DNA from: Armatimonadota bacterium
Lineage (GTDB): Bacteria > Armatimonadota > Armatimonadia > Armatimonadales > Armatimonadaceae
Reading direction: 5' to 3'
Length of the DNA: 6,868 nt
Assembly (NCBI GenBank): GCA_014379275.1
Contig: JACMMA010000882.1
Span: forward strand, 1-6,868
Positions 1 through 5,811 of the stretch are shown in pieces. The notes under the pieces were generated by a model that was not told the origin of the DNA, made no database searches, and saw nothing but the letters and a program-made list of their open reading frames with translations. Each line of letters begins with the position of its first letter. Positions within the stretch are counted from its first letter, which is position 1. Position numbers and translations under genes: made by a program.

Positions 1-1
1 C

Positions 2-412
2 GCGAACATGCACCGCGAGGGCGGCTACTTCGCGGTCTACGGCGGCACATCGCCCGACACCTATGCCGAGTGTCTGGACACGGTACGCGTCGAACTCGCC
101 AAGATACGCGAAGGCGGGGTTTCCGACGCCGAACTGGCGCGGGCGAAAGCGCAGGCGCGGAGCGGTCTGGTCATGAAGCAAGAGTCCATGTCGGCGCGGA
201 TGAGCCGGATCGGCGCGTCGGAAATCTACTACGGGCGCGTCGTCCCGCTCGCCGAAGCCCTGGCAAAAATGAACGCCATCACGCCGGACGACGTGCTCTC
301 CGTCGCCCGCGCCGTGCTCCCCGAGGACCCGATGCAACTCACTGTTACAGCAGTCGGTCCCTTCAAGAAACGTCGCGCGGCGGGCTCAAAGAAAGTGTCG
401 CCCGTGGCGTAA
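2..412 (+). CDS. M16-family zinc peptidase, C-terminal end (5' truncated by window)
   Basis: About 136 C-terminal residues of an M16 (pitrilysin/processing-peptidase-like) protein. The reading frame is open to the left edge, so the first ATG at 8 is internal and the real start lies outside. Visible features are the 'GGYFAVYGGTSPDTYAE' strand-turn, the helix 'LAKIREGGVSDAELARAKAQ' typical of M16 C-terminal domains (the 'G-[VI]-[ST]-x-x-E-L-x-x-A-K' pattern), then 'SMSARMSRIGASEIYYGR' and the closing 'ITPDDVLSVARAVL' helix with a final beta strand. In this family the zinc-binding HxxEH motif sits in the N-terminal half, which is not visible, so it cannot be said whether this is the catalytic or the non-catalytic partner subunit. 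A short basic tail follows the domain. The next gene begins 75 bases later on the same strand and looks unrelated in function. Confidence 0.86.
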   Translation, partial: ANMHREGGYFAVYGGTSPDTYAECLDTVRVELAKIREGGVSDAELARAKAQARSGLVMKQESMSARMSRIGASEIYYGRVVPLAEALAKMNAITPDDVLSVARAVLPEDPMQLTVTAVGPFKKRRAAGSKKVSPVA

Positions 413-451
413 CTATCTGACTACCTTTGGCGTTTCATCGAGGGGCGGTGT

Positions 452-468
452 CGTACAAATACGTACAA
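452..468. repeat. Short direct repeat CGTACAA, 10-bp period
   Basis: CGTACAA occurs at 452-458 and again at 462-468, one helical turn apart, in the 75-base gap between the M16 peptidase gene and the next gene. It lies just upstream of the GGGAGGG ribosome binding site at 474-480. Two identical half-sites one turn apart can be a regulator binding site, but a 7-base repeat in one gap is weak evidence. No convincing sigma-70 promoter was seen beside it. Confidence 0.2.
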
Positions 469-487
469 CTGCCGGGAGGGCGTGAGA

Positions 488-1090
488 ATGCTACGTCAGG
501 TAGAAGTGGAGCAGGAACGGGGTATATCCGAAACACCTCGCCGGGAGAGCGATACGGAGGCGACGAGAATCCGCCAAACGGTGGCGCGACGAACGGTCGT
601 CGCGGGCGTGGGCGACAAACGGGAGAAAATTATCGTCCCTATCGCCGGTTTCACCGTCGCCTTACTCGCCCTGCATACGGCGTCGGGTATGGCGAAAGAG
701 GCGGCGATACACCTGTCCTTGACGGATTACCGCCGACGGAATATCTCTTTTGAGGAGGCGTCCTCGCAGGCAGATGTGTGCATGCAGTCGCTGTGGGTCG
801 CGCAGATGCTCCTTTCGACCATCGCCGCAAGCTACCTGTCACCGCGAGTCGCTCGGTGGAGCATCGCACTATCGAACCTTCTCTACTTTCTCGCCATGAC
901 GACCGAGTATTCACTCACGGTATCGCCGATCTGGGTCCTATCCCGGTCGCAGCTGACGGGCTGGGGATACGCGATCCTGTGTGCCGTAACGATTTCAATA
1001 GCGCAAATCATGGCCGCCGAGCAACTCGCCCGCTGGCGCACCCGCCGGAAGTCGCGGCCAACTTTGACACCGGCACCATCTATTCGGTAA
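488..1090 (+). CDS. Unrecognised four-helix membrane protein
   Basis: A 200-residue protein not recognised as any named family. ATG 488 is preferred because GGGAGGG (474-480) ends 7 bases upstream; the in-frame GTG at 482 is only one base from that site, too close to be used. Residues 1-47 are hydrophilic and charged, rich in Arg and Glu. Four hydrophobic segments follow at about 48-68, 100-117, 122-143 and 157-177. The C-terminal tail (from about 180) is strongly basic, 'ARWRTRRKSR'. The Arg-rich N-terminal region and tail suggest both ends are cytoplasmic. The loop between helices 1 and 2 (about 70-98) is polar and would face outwards. No catalytic or transporter motif is visible. It lies 53 bases ahead of a second small membrane protein, and the two could be co-transcribed. 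Confidence 0.68.
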   Translation: MLRQVEVEQERGISETPRRESDTEATRIRQTVARRTVVAGVGDKREKIIVPIAGFTVALLALHTASGMAKEAAIHLSLTDYRRRNISFEEASSQADVCMQSLWVAQMLLSTIAASYLSPRVARWSIALSNLLYFLAMTTEYSLTVSPIWVLSRSQLTGWGYAILCAVTISIAQIMAAEQLARWRTRRKSRPTLTPAPSIR

Positions 1091-1142
1091 ATCGGGGCGA
1101 CGCGCAACGGATTGGCGCGAGTAGGCATCTAGGAGGGGCGTC

Positions 1143-1661
1143 ATGTTTCGTATACTGATCGGCATCGTCGGGATCGTTTTCGCCGCCGGCTTTATGAGCG
1201 TCCCGTTCGTTTTTCCCGTACTATTGGAACCGCGTACCGTGATCGGGTCCGCAATGATCGGGTCGTTCTGCCTGCTGTTACCGGTCGCCGCTTTCGTGCC
1301 GCGTCTGCGGCGCTTCGCCGTGTCTGTGCTCAGTGGCAGCGTCGCGCTTCTTTATGCGATCTATCTCGCGACGGCGCTGTATGCGGTCGTCCGCTCGCCG
1401 CGAAACTTCCCGTCTCTCGCGGACGATCTTTTCGGCGCACTGTGTGGGTCGCTGTTTATCGGGTACCCGGCGACACGAATCGCATGGCACTGCGTTCGCG
1501 GCGGCGACGCGCCCCCGGGATTGCCGCCGTTTGGCCGGGTCATCCGGGAGAAACTGCTGGGCGAATTGCCGGAGCGAAAAACGCGCGGTGTCGCGGGTGC
1601 GCGAAAGGATTGGCGGCGGTGTCGTGCGTCGGGTGAAACGCAGTGCGGTAGGGTTGCGTAA
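1143..1661 (+). CDS. Unrecognised small membrane protein, four predicted helices
   Basis: A 172-residue protein with no family recognised. ATG 1143 is supported by a near-perfect AGGAGG at 1131-1136 with 6-base spacing. Hydrophobic segments lie at about 3-28, 32-52, 59-82 and 94-114, separated by short basic loops such as 'VPRLRRFAV'. The remaining ~58 residues are hydrophilic, Gly/Arg-rich and lack obvious structure. The last ~25 residues are so biased towards Arg, Gly and Cys that a late frameshift in the true gene cannot be excluded. It follows another four-helix protein on the same strand; the two show no clear sequence similarity by eye. The gap to the promoter of the next gene contains no strong terminator. 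Confidence 0.66.
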   Translation: MFRILIGIVGIVFAAGFMSVPFVFPVLLEPRTVIGSAMIGSFCLLLPVAAFVPRLRRFAVSVLSGSVALLYAIYLATALYAVVRSPRNFPSLADDLFGALCGSLFIGYPATRIAWHCVRGGDAPPGLPPFGRVIREKLLGELPERKTRGVAGARKDWRRCRASGETQCGRVA

Positions 1662-1720
1662 GCGACGGATGCCGACGGAAAACCGCAACTGACACGCCCC
1701 ACTAATTATACGGGGGGACA

Positions 1721-1749
1721 TAGACAGTCGTACCCACTTTCCTTATAAT
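1721..1749 (+). promoter_or_regulatory. Sigma-70-type promoter of the serpin gene
   Basis: TAGACA (1721-1726, five of six matches to TTGACA) and a perfect TATAAT (1744-1749) are separated by exactly 17 bases. Transcription would start near A1756, giving a very short leader of about 17 bases to the serpin ATG. It sits in the 111-base gap after the membrane-protein gene, so the serpin and the genes after it probably form a separate transcription unit. Confidence 0.72.
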
Positions 1750-1757
1750 GGTCTCAC

Positions 1758-1770
1758 AAGGAAACTTCCT
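1758..1770 (+). promoter_or_regulatory. Serpin ribosome binding site inside a 12-base palindrome
   Basis: AAGGAAA at 1758-1764 lies 8 bases before the serpin ATG. It is part of the inverted repeat AGGAA-AC-TTCCT (1759-1770), directly downstream of the predicted transcription start. The two-base loop is too tight for a stable RNA hairpin, so if the symmetry means anything it is more likely a DNA-binding site; it may simply be chance. Confidence 0.4.
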
Positions 1771-1772
1771 GT

Positions 1773-3041
1773 ATGTCATTCCGATTGTTTCTCATCGGTG
1801 CCGCCGTTTCGCTCTTCGTGGCGTTCGCCCCCGGTTGCCAGCAACGCGAGGAAGAGTCCGGTATGCCGGAACTGCCTTTGCCGACACCTATCGCCATGCA
1901 CCCGCTGTCGGAAGGCGCGGTCGTTTCCGGCACCACGGCTTTCGGCATCGCCCTGTTACGGGAACTCGCTCCTGCATTGAAGCCAGACGAGAACCTGTTC
2001 CTGTCGCCGTATTCCCTGTCACAGGCAATGTTGCTCGCGGTGAACGGCTCACAGGGAAAGATGCGCACCGGACTCCTGGAAGCACTGTCACTCGATACCA
2101 CGCCACTCGATACCGTTAACGACGACTCGCGGGCGCTGATGGGGTTGCTCGTCCCGCCCATGCACACCGAGAACGGCACCTCCGTCCCAGCGTATGAATG
2201 GACGGTGGTAAACGCGGTCTGGTCGACGGTCGCTCCGAAACAGGATTACGTGGATACCGTCGCCCGGTGTTACGGCGCGGACGCCTTGCCATTCATCGGG
2301 GCGGGCGGCGTCAATCTGTGGGCGCACGAGAAGACACGCGGGGCGGTACCGCAAATGATGGACCCTCTGCTCTCCTGGCCCGTCGAACTGCTCCTGACGA
2401 ACGCCGTACATTTCAAGGGGGTTTGGGAGTCGCCGTTCCCCGTATACGACACCTCCGACGAACCGTTCTACAACATCGGGGGAACGACGCAACGACCGTT
2501 CATGCACCGCGAAGATCGCCAGATGCGCTGGCACTCGGGAAGCAACTACGAGGCGGTATCGCTCCCGTATCGCGGCGGGGTAAGCATGGTCGTAATCCTG
2601 CCCCGGAGCGGCAATTCCGCGACGGACTTCGCCGCCGCGTTTTCCCTCGACGGGTGGAACGTCATGCAGAACGGTTTCCAACCGAAGTGGATCGCACTTG
2701 CCCTGCCCAAATTTGAAATAAAGAACTCTGCCCTGCTGGGAAAGCCGCTGGAATCGCGCGGCGTGCCAAGTCTCGGGGACTTTTCGCCGGTTGCCGAATC
2801 GCTCCGCGGCAAGCAGATCACCTATGTCGTTCACAATACACTCCTGCGCGTGAATGAAGAGGGCACCGAAGCGGCGGCGGTAACGATGATGGGTCCCTCA
2901 CAAGGCTTCGCCATGTCGGAGCCGAAGGAGAAACCGCGCCCGTTCGTCGTCAACCGCCCGTTCCTCTGTGCCATCGTTCACGATACGACCGGCACGGTTT
3001 TATTTCTCGGCGTGATCAACGACCCGAAGGTCACACAATAA
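1773..3041 (+). CDS. Secreted or lipid-anchored serpin (serine protease inhibitor, MEROPS family I4)
   Basis: A full-length serpin of 422 residues. Serpins trap proteases by a one-use conformational change after cleavage of an exposed reactive loop. Residues 1-22 form an export signal ending 'AFAPGC'; Cys22 could be lipidated, though Pro at -2 makes the lipobox atypical. Serpin landmarks follow in order: 'NLFLSPYSLSQAM' (74-86), 'NAVW' (147-150), 'NLWAHEKTRG' (181-190), 'LLTNAVHFKGVW' (207-218), 'LPKFEI' (311-316), the hinge 'NEEGTEAAAVT' (361-371), the serpin signature 'FVVNRPFLCAI' (391-401) and 'FLGVINDP' (411-418). The hinge has Gly364, Thr365 and small residues at 367-370, as in inhibitory serpins, so inhibition is inferred. 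Counting 17 residues from Glu362 puts P1 at Gly378, but the loop is about seven residues longer than in alpha-1-antitrypsin, so P1 is uncertain. It has its own promoter. A copy of its last codons lies at 3529-3579. Confidence 0.95.
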   Translation: MSFRLFLIGAAVSLFVAFAPGCQQREEESGMPELPLPTPIAMHPLSEGAVVSGTTAFGIALLRELAPALKPDENLFLSPYSLSQAMLLAVNGSQGKMRTGLLEALSLDTTPLDTVNDDSRALMGLLVPPMHTENGTSVPAYEWTVVNAVWSTVAPKQDYVDTVARCYGADALPFIGAGGVNLWAHEKTRGAVPQMMDPLLSWPVELLLTNAVHFKGVWESPFPVYDTSDEPFYNIGGTTQRPFMHREDRQMRWHSGSNYEAVSLPYRGGVSMVVILPRSGNSATDFAAAFSLDGWNVMQNGFQPKWIALALPKFEIKNSALLGKPLESRGVPSLGDFSPVAESLRGKQITYVVHNTLLRVNEEGTEAAAVTMMGPSQGFAMSEPKEKPRPFVVNRPFLCAIVHDTTGTVLFLGVINDPKVTQ

Positions 3042-3074
3042 CCTATCCAACACAACCGCAAGGAGTTACCACCC

Positions 3075-3398
3075 ATGTTTCCCCCATATCATCATGCTTG
3101 CCGATTCACATTTTCTACGAGTCCGACAACACTCCTCACAAAAATGTTGTTGCTTTCGTTCGCTCTGTTCCCCCTTAGCGGGTGCGGCGGCAATTCGTCC
3201 ACCGACTCGCCGCAAAATCGCGCGGAAAAGATCGTTATTAAAACGGAAGACGGCGTAGACACCATTCGTAGCATCGTGATGAACGCGGACGGAACCAACC
3301 AGCGACCGATCCCCGTGGGAGGAGTCGTGAACGGAGTTGCCTCGTACCACTACTTTGGCTGGCATCAGAACGTTTGGGCATTGACTTCGGCTCAGTGA
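3075..3398 (+). CDS. Short lipoprotein, internally deleted paralogue of the downstream PD40 propeller protein
   Basis: A 107-residue lipoprotein. ATG 3075 is supported by AAGGAG (3060-3065) at 9-base spacing; it begins 33 bases after the serpin stop. A long N-terminal region leads to the hydrophobic stretch 'MLLLSFALFPLSGC', with a good lipobox (Leu-Ser-Gly-Cys, Cys37). The mature part starts 'CGGNSS', like 'CGGSSD' in the protein at 3664. Residues from 'KIVIKTEDG' onwards match the last blade and C-terminus of that protein: 'IVMNADGTNQRPIP' against 'VVMNADGSDQRSAP', and 'VWALTSAQ' against 'AWALAPTK'. The missing part corresponds to nearly all propeller blades, lost in frame, possibly by recombination between two 'KIV/RIV' blade strands. 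With one blade left it cannot form a propeller. The intact frame and strong ribosome site mean it is probably still made; any remaining function is unknown. Confidence 0.66.
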   Translation: MFPPYHHACRFTFSTSPTTLLTKMLLLSFALFPLSGCGGNSSTDSPQNRAEKIVIKTEDGVDTIRSIVMNADGTNQRPIPVGGVVNGVASYHYFGWHQNVWALTSAQ

Positions 3399-3424
3399 AA
3401 ACTGTTCGAAAGAACCCCATCATA

Positions 3425-3531
3425 ATGACGAACCGATACAACGGACCCGGAACCCATCTGGGCAACCTGTCGCTTCTATCCCACGCGAAGTCGGGCTCGA
3501 CCTCGCCGGAAATCGCACCGGCGAGAAGGGC
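3425..3531 (+). pseudogene. 5' fragment of a DUF2961/GH172 gene
   Basis: From ATG 3425 the sequence reads 'MTNRYNGPGTHLGNLSLLS', matching 'MTNSFNGLGTHLGNLSLLS' at the start of the full gene at 4720. A single missing base near 3511-3513 (GGAAATCGC against GGAAAACCGC) shifts the frame, so the actual reading frame stops at 3553 after 42 codons. With that base restored it would continue as 'NRTGEKG', as in the intact gene, and then run in frame into the serpin tail that follows. Everything after about codon 36 is lost. The ATG here supports placing the start of the intact gene at its GTG 4720. It cannot be a working enzyme. Confidence 0.82.
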
Positions 3532-3579
3532 ACCGTTTTATATCTCGGCGTAATCAACGACCCGGAGATTCCCCGATAA
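3529..3579 (+). pseudogene. 3' fragment of a second serpin gene
   Basis: Read in the frame of GGC at 3529, this segment gives 'GTVLYLGVINDPEIPR' and a TAA at 3577-3579, matching the C-terminus 'GTVLFLGVINDPKVTQ' of the intact serpin. At the DNA level the first 36 bases differ at only three positions, and the last ~15 bases have diverged more. The join to the GH172 fragment falls on GGC (3529-3531), which occurs at the matching place in both parent genes: 'AAGGGC' in GH172 and 'ACCGGC' in the serpin. A deletion at a three-base microhomology is a likely origin. There is no start of its own. Confidence 0.8.
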
Positions 3580-3582
3580 AAG

Positions 3583-3611
3583 GTGATTACCGGTCGGAAG
3601 GCGAATATAAT
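3583..3611 (+). promoter_or_regulatory. Possible promoter before the PD40 propeller lipoprotein
   Basis: A perfect TATAAT (3606-3611) is preceded at 17 bases by GTGATT (3583-3588), which matches TTGACA at only three positions. It lies in the gap between the serpin remnant and the propeller gene. The gap is about 84 bases here against 33 bases in the first unit, so this stretch may be an addition giving the second unit its own transcription. Confidence 0.35.
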
Positions 3612-3663
3612 CGCGCTTCTCTTCGTTCATGCTGTTTCAGAGTAGCCAGGAGTGTTGTTGATT

Positions 3664-4698
3664 ATGAGATTCGCCTTTGCCGGAATAGTCTGTGCTTCGC
3701 TATCGTTGTTTTTCGTCGCTGGGTGCGGTGGTTCGTCGGACACGGTCACAGGGGGCGGTCCGGCCGAAGCCAGGATCGTGTATATTGCCAGCTACCTTCC
3801 GCCCCGCGACGCCAAGGGAGAGTTCGTATCCCGCCCTTTCACACGCATGTATACGGTGACTCCTGACGGGGGAGGACGCAGGTTGTTGCCGAGCAAGGCG
3901 GAATCATATGACGCTTCGCCCTCGGTTTCACCCGACGGGTCTCGAATCGTTTTCCTGACTGACCGGGAGGAGTGCGACGGCGGCTGTCAAATGAGCGGGA
4001 CTCGCCCCTGGACCCCGTTACAGATATGGATCATGAATTCGGATGGGAGTCAGCCGCGACGATTAACGGATCTGGGCGGAGATTCGAACATCGAACGCCC
4101 GGTGTTTTCCCTGGACGGTTCGCGCATCCTCTTTACCAACGCGGGTGCCCTCTGGTCCATCGGCGCAGAAGGGGGAGAGCCAGTACGTGTCCTTCAGGGT
4201 CCCGCTTATCAGGACGCCTCGCTTTCCCCCGACGGCTCGAAGATCCTTTACGGGGACCCAGATTCCGCGAACTTTGCGTACAACCGAATTCCGAGCATCA
4301 ATATCATGAACGTGGACGGAAGCGGGTTCCGTCGCCTCGCCGGGAACGCTTACCATCCCTCGTTTTCCCCGGACGGTTCACGGATCGTTTACATCGGTTA
4401 CGACCGGGATCCGTTCGGAGAAAACAGTTCAAACAATGTTTGGGTGATAAACGCGGACGGCACCGGAAAAACGCGGCTGACCGATCACCCGAGTTACAAC
4501 CGTTCGCCCTCCTTCTCACCAGACGGCACGAAAATAGTGTTTCACCGCGGTGGCCGTAGCGCGGGAGACCTGGTCGTCATGAACGCGGACGGTTCGGATC
4601 AGAGATCTGCCCCGATCACTCCAGAGCCGTTCGCGAATATAAACGAAGTGAATGTCACACTCGCGACGACGGCGTGGGCGCTGGCTCCCACCAAATAA
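3664..4698 (+). CDS. PD40/TolB-like beta-propeller lipoprotein
   Basis: A 344-residue lipoprotein. ATG 3664 is chosen because AGGAG (3648-3652) precedes it by 11 bases; an upstream GTG at 3652 overlaps that site and is unlikely. Residues 1-21 are a lipoprotein signal ending in Val-Ala-Gly-Cys (Cys21). The mature part carries at least five PD40 repeats, with 'SPDGSRI'-type strands at about 89, 149, 188, 235 and 285. These alternate with 'MNxDG' turns: 'IMNSDGSQPRRLTD', 'IMNVDGSGFRRL', 'VINADGTGKTRLTD' and 'VVMNADGSDQ'. The pattern is that of the TolB C-terminal propeller and DPP-IV-like N-terminal propellers, usually protein- or ligand-binding platforms. The TolB N-terminal domain is absent, so this is not TolB itself. 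No peptidase domain follows. It lies 21 bases before the GH172 gene. A shortened paralogue is at 3075. Confidence 0.9.
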   Translation: MRFAFAGIVCASLSLFFVAGCGGSSDTVTGGGPAEARIVYIASYLPPRDAKGEFVSRPFTRMYTVTPDGGGRRLLPSKAESYDASPSVSPDGSRIVFLTDREECDGGCQMSGTRPWTPLQIWIMNSDGSQPRRLTDLGGDSNIERPVFSLDGSRILFTNAGALWSIGAEGGEPVRVLQGPAYQDASLSPDGSKILYGDPDSANFAYNRIPSINIMNVDGSGFRRLAGNAYHPSFSPDGSRIVYIGYDRDPFGENSSNNVWVINADGTGKTRLTDHPSYNRSPSFSPDGTKIVFHRGGRSAGDLVVMNADGSDQRSAPITPEPFANINEVNVTLATTAWALAPTK

Positions 4699-4719
4699 CC
4701 TGACCGAAAGAATCAATCA

Positions 4720-5805
4720 GTGACGAACTCATTCAACGGACTCGGAACCCATCTCGGGAACCTTTCTTTGCTATCGCGCGCGAAGTCGCGCTCGATCTCG
4801 CCGGAAAACCGCACCGGCGAGAAGGGCGGCGGGGGACGGGCGACGGAAGGCACGGGCGCGAACTGCGCCCGCGATCTCGGCGTCGGCTGGAAGATCTCGC
4901 CGTCGCTCCGGGTGAAGGCGGGCGAGACTATCACCGTTGCCGACATCGAGGGACCGGGCGCGATCCAACATATGTGGATGACGCCGACCGGCAACTGGCG
5001 GTGGAGCATCCTACGCATCTACTGGGACGACGAGGAAACGCCGTCCGTGGAGTGCCCGGCGGGCGACTTTTTCGCGATGGGCTGGGGATCGTTCGCGCCG
5101 CTCGTTTCGATTCCGGTGTGCGTCAATCCCGGATCGGCGTTCAACTGCTACTGGGAAATGCCGTTCCGCTCCCGCTGCCGGATCACCTGGGAGAATATCG
5201 CGCCCGACGACATGATCCTGTACTATCAGATCGATTACGCCCTGACCGAGGTACCCGAGGACGCCGCGTATTTCCACGCGCAGTACCGTCGCACGAATCC
5301 CCTGCCGTATAAAAACGTATACACGATTCTGGACGGCATACAGGGGCACGGACAGTTCGTCGGAACCTACATGGCGTGGGGCGTGAACAACACCGGGTGG
5401 TGGGGCGAGGGCGAAATCAAGTTCTACCTCGACGGCGACACCGATTATCCGACCAACTGCGGCACCGGCACGGAGGACTACTTCTGCGGGTCGTATAATT
5501 TCGAGAACCAGGTCACGAAGCAGTATCAGGAATATTGCACGCCGTATGCGGGACTGCATCAGGTGATCCGCCCGGACGGGGTGTACCGCTCGCAAACGCG
5601 CTTCGGCATGTACCGCTGGCACATCCCCGACCCGATCCGCTTCGAGACGGACCTGCGCATCACGATGCAAGCGTTGGGCTGGCGCAACGGCGGGCGGTAC
5701 CTGCCGCTCCAAGACGACATCGCCTCCGTCGCCTACTGGTACCAGACGGAGACGCACGCCCCGTTCCCCGCTCTGCCCGATAAAGACGGTCTGGAAGTGA
5801 TCTAA
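4720..5805 (+). CDS. DUF2961 / glycoside hydrolase family 172 protein
   Basis: A complete 361-residue DUF2961 protein. Characterised GH172 members act on alpha-D-fructofuranosyl or D-arabinofuranosyl linkages; the substrate here is unknown. Landmarks are 'SPENRTGEKGGGG' (27-39), 'GPGAIQHMWMT' (78-88), 'LRIYWDDEETPSVECP' (98-113), 'NPGSAFNCYWEMPFR' (136-150), 'WWGEGEIKFYLDGD' (227-240) and 'GTGTEDYFCGSYNF' (248-261). Glu232 and Glu252 lie in the two most conserved acidic motifs and about 20 residues apart, so they are my candidates for the catalytic pair; this is from memory of the family, not from an alignment. No signal peptide is seen, so the protein should be cytoplasmic, unlike the two exported proteins before it. 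The start is GTG 4720 with only a weak GAAAG upstream; a decayed copy at 3425 has ATG at the same place, supporting this start. The next gene begins 6 bases after its stop. Confidence 0.93.
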   Translation: MTNSFNGLGTHLGNLSLLSRAKSRSISPENRTGEKGGGGRATEGTGANCARDLGVGWKISPSLRVKAGETITVADIEGPGAIQHMWMTPTGNWRWSILRIYWDDEETPSVECPAGDFFAMGWGSFAPLVSIPVCVNPGSAFNCYWEMPFRSRCRITWENIAPDDMILYYQIDYALTEVPEDAAYFHAQYRRTNPLPYKNVYTILDGIQGHGQFVGTYMAWGVNNTGWWGEGEIKFYLDGDTDYPTNCGTGTEDYFCGSYNFENQVTKQYQEYCTPYAGLHQVIRPDGVYRSQTRFGMYRWHIPDPIRFETDLRITMQALGWRNGGRYLPLQDDIASVAYWYQTETHAPFPALPDKDGLEVI

Positions 5806-5811
5806 AACATC

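Larger units (their letters stand above)
1773..5805 (+). repeat. Tandem duplication of a serpin - propeller lipoprotein - GH172 unit, partly deleted
   Basis: Two head-to-tail units can be recognised. Unit 1 is the intact serpin (1773-3041), a propeller lipoprotein lacking most blades (3075-3398) and the first ~36 codons of a GH172 gene (3425-3531). Unit 2 is the last ~16 codons of a serpin (3529-3579), the full propeller lipoprotein (3664-4698) and the full GH172 gene (4720-5805). By hand, the GH172 pieces differ at about 16 of 108 positions plus one missing base. The first 36 bases of the serpin tails differ at three positions. The gap between the propeller and GH172 genes is also related in the two units ('CGAAAGAA' before each start). 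Gene order and junctions are seen in the sequence; the duplication-deletion history is inference. Confidence 0.8.

Noticed and set aside
1695..1717. Possible terminator CGCCCC...CGGGG after the second membrane protein gene
   Set aside because: Only about four G-C pairs around a loop of ten or more bases and no T-run.
2088..2834. 248-codon open frame antisense to the serpin gene
   Set aside because: The serpin frame contains the full set of family motifs; the antisense translation is Arg-rich without domains and has no good ribosome site.
3066..3365. 99-codon open frame antisense to the short lipoprotein gene
   Set aside because: The plus-strand frame has a ribosome site, a lipobox and similarity to the propeller protein; the antisense frame has none of these.
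3404..3415. GTTC-GAAA-GAAC mini-hairpin before the GH172 remnant
   Set aside because: The stem is only 4 bp and the related gap in the intact unit (4702-4715) does not keep the pairing.
3664..4698. Calling the propeller lipoprotein TolB itself
   Set aside because: The N-terminal TolB domain is missing, the protein is a lipoprotein, and no tol-pal genes are nearby; only the propeller repeats are shared.
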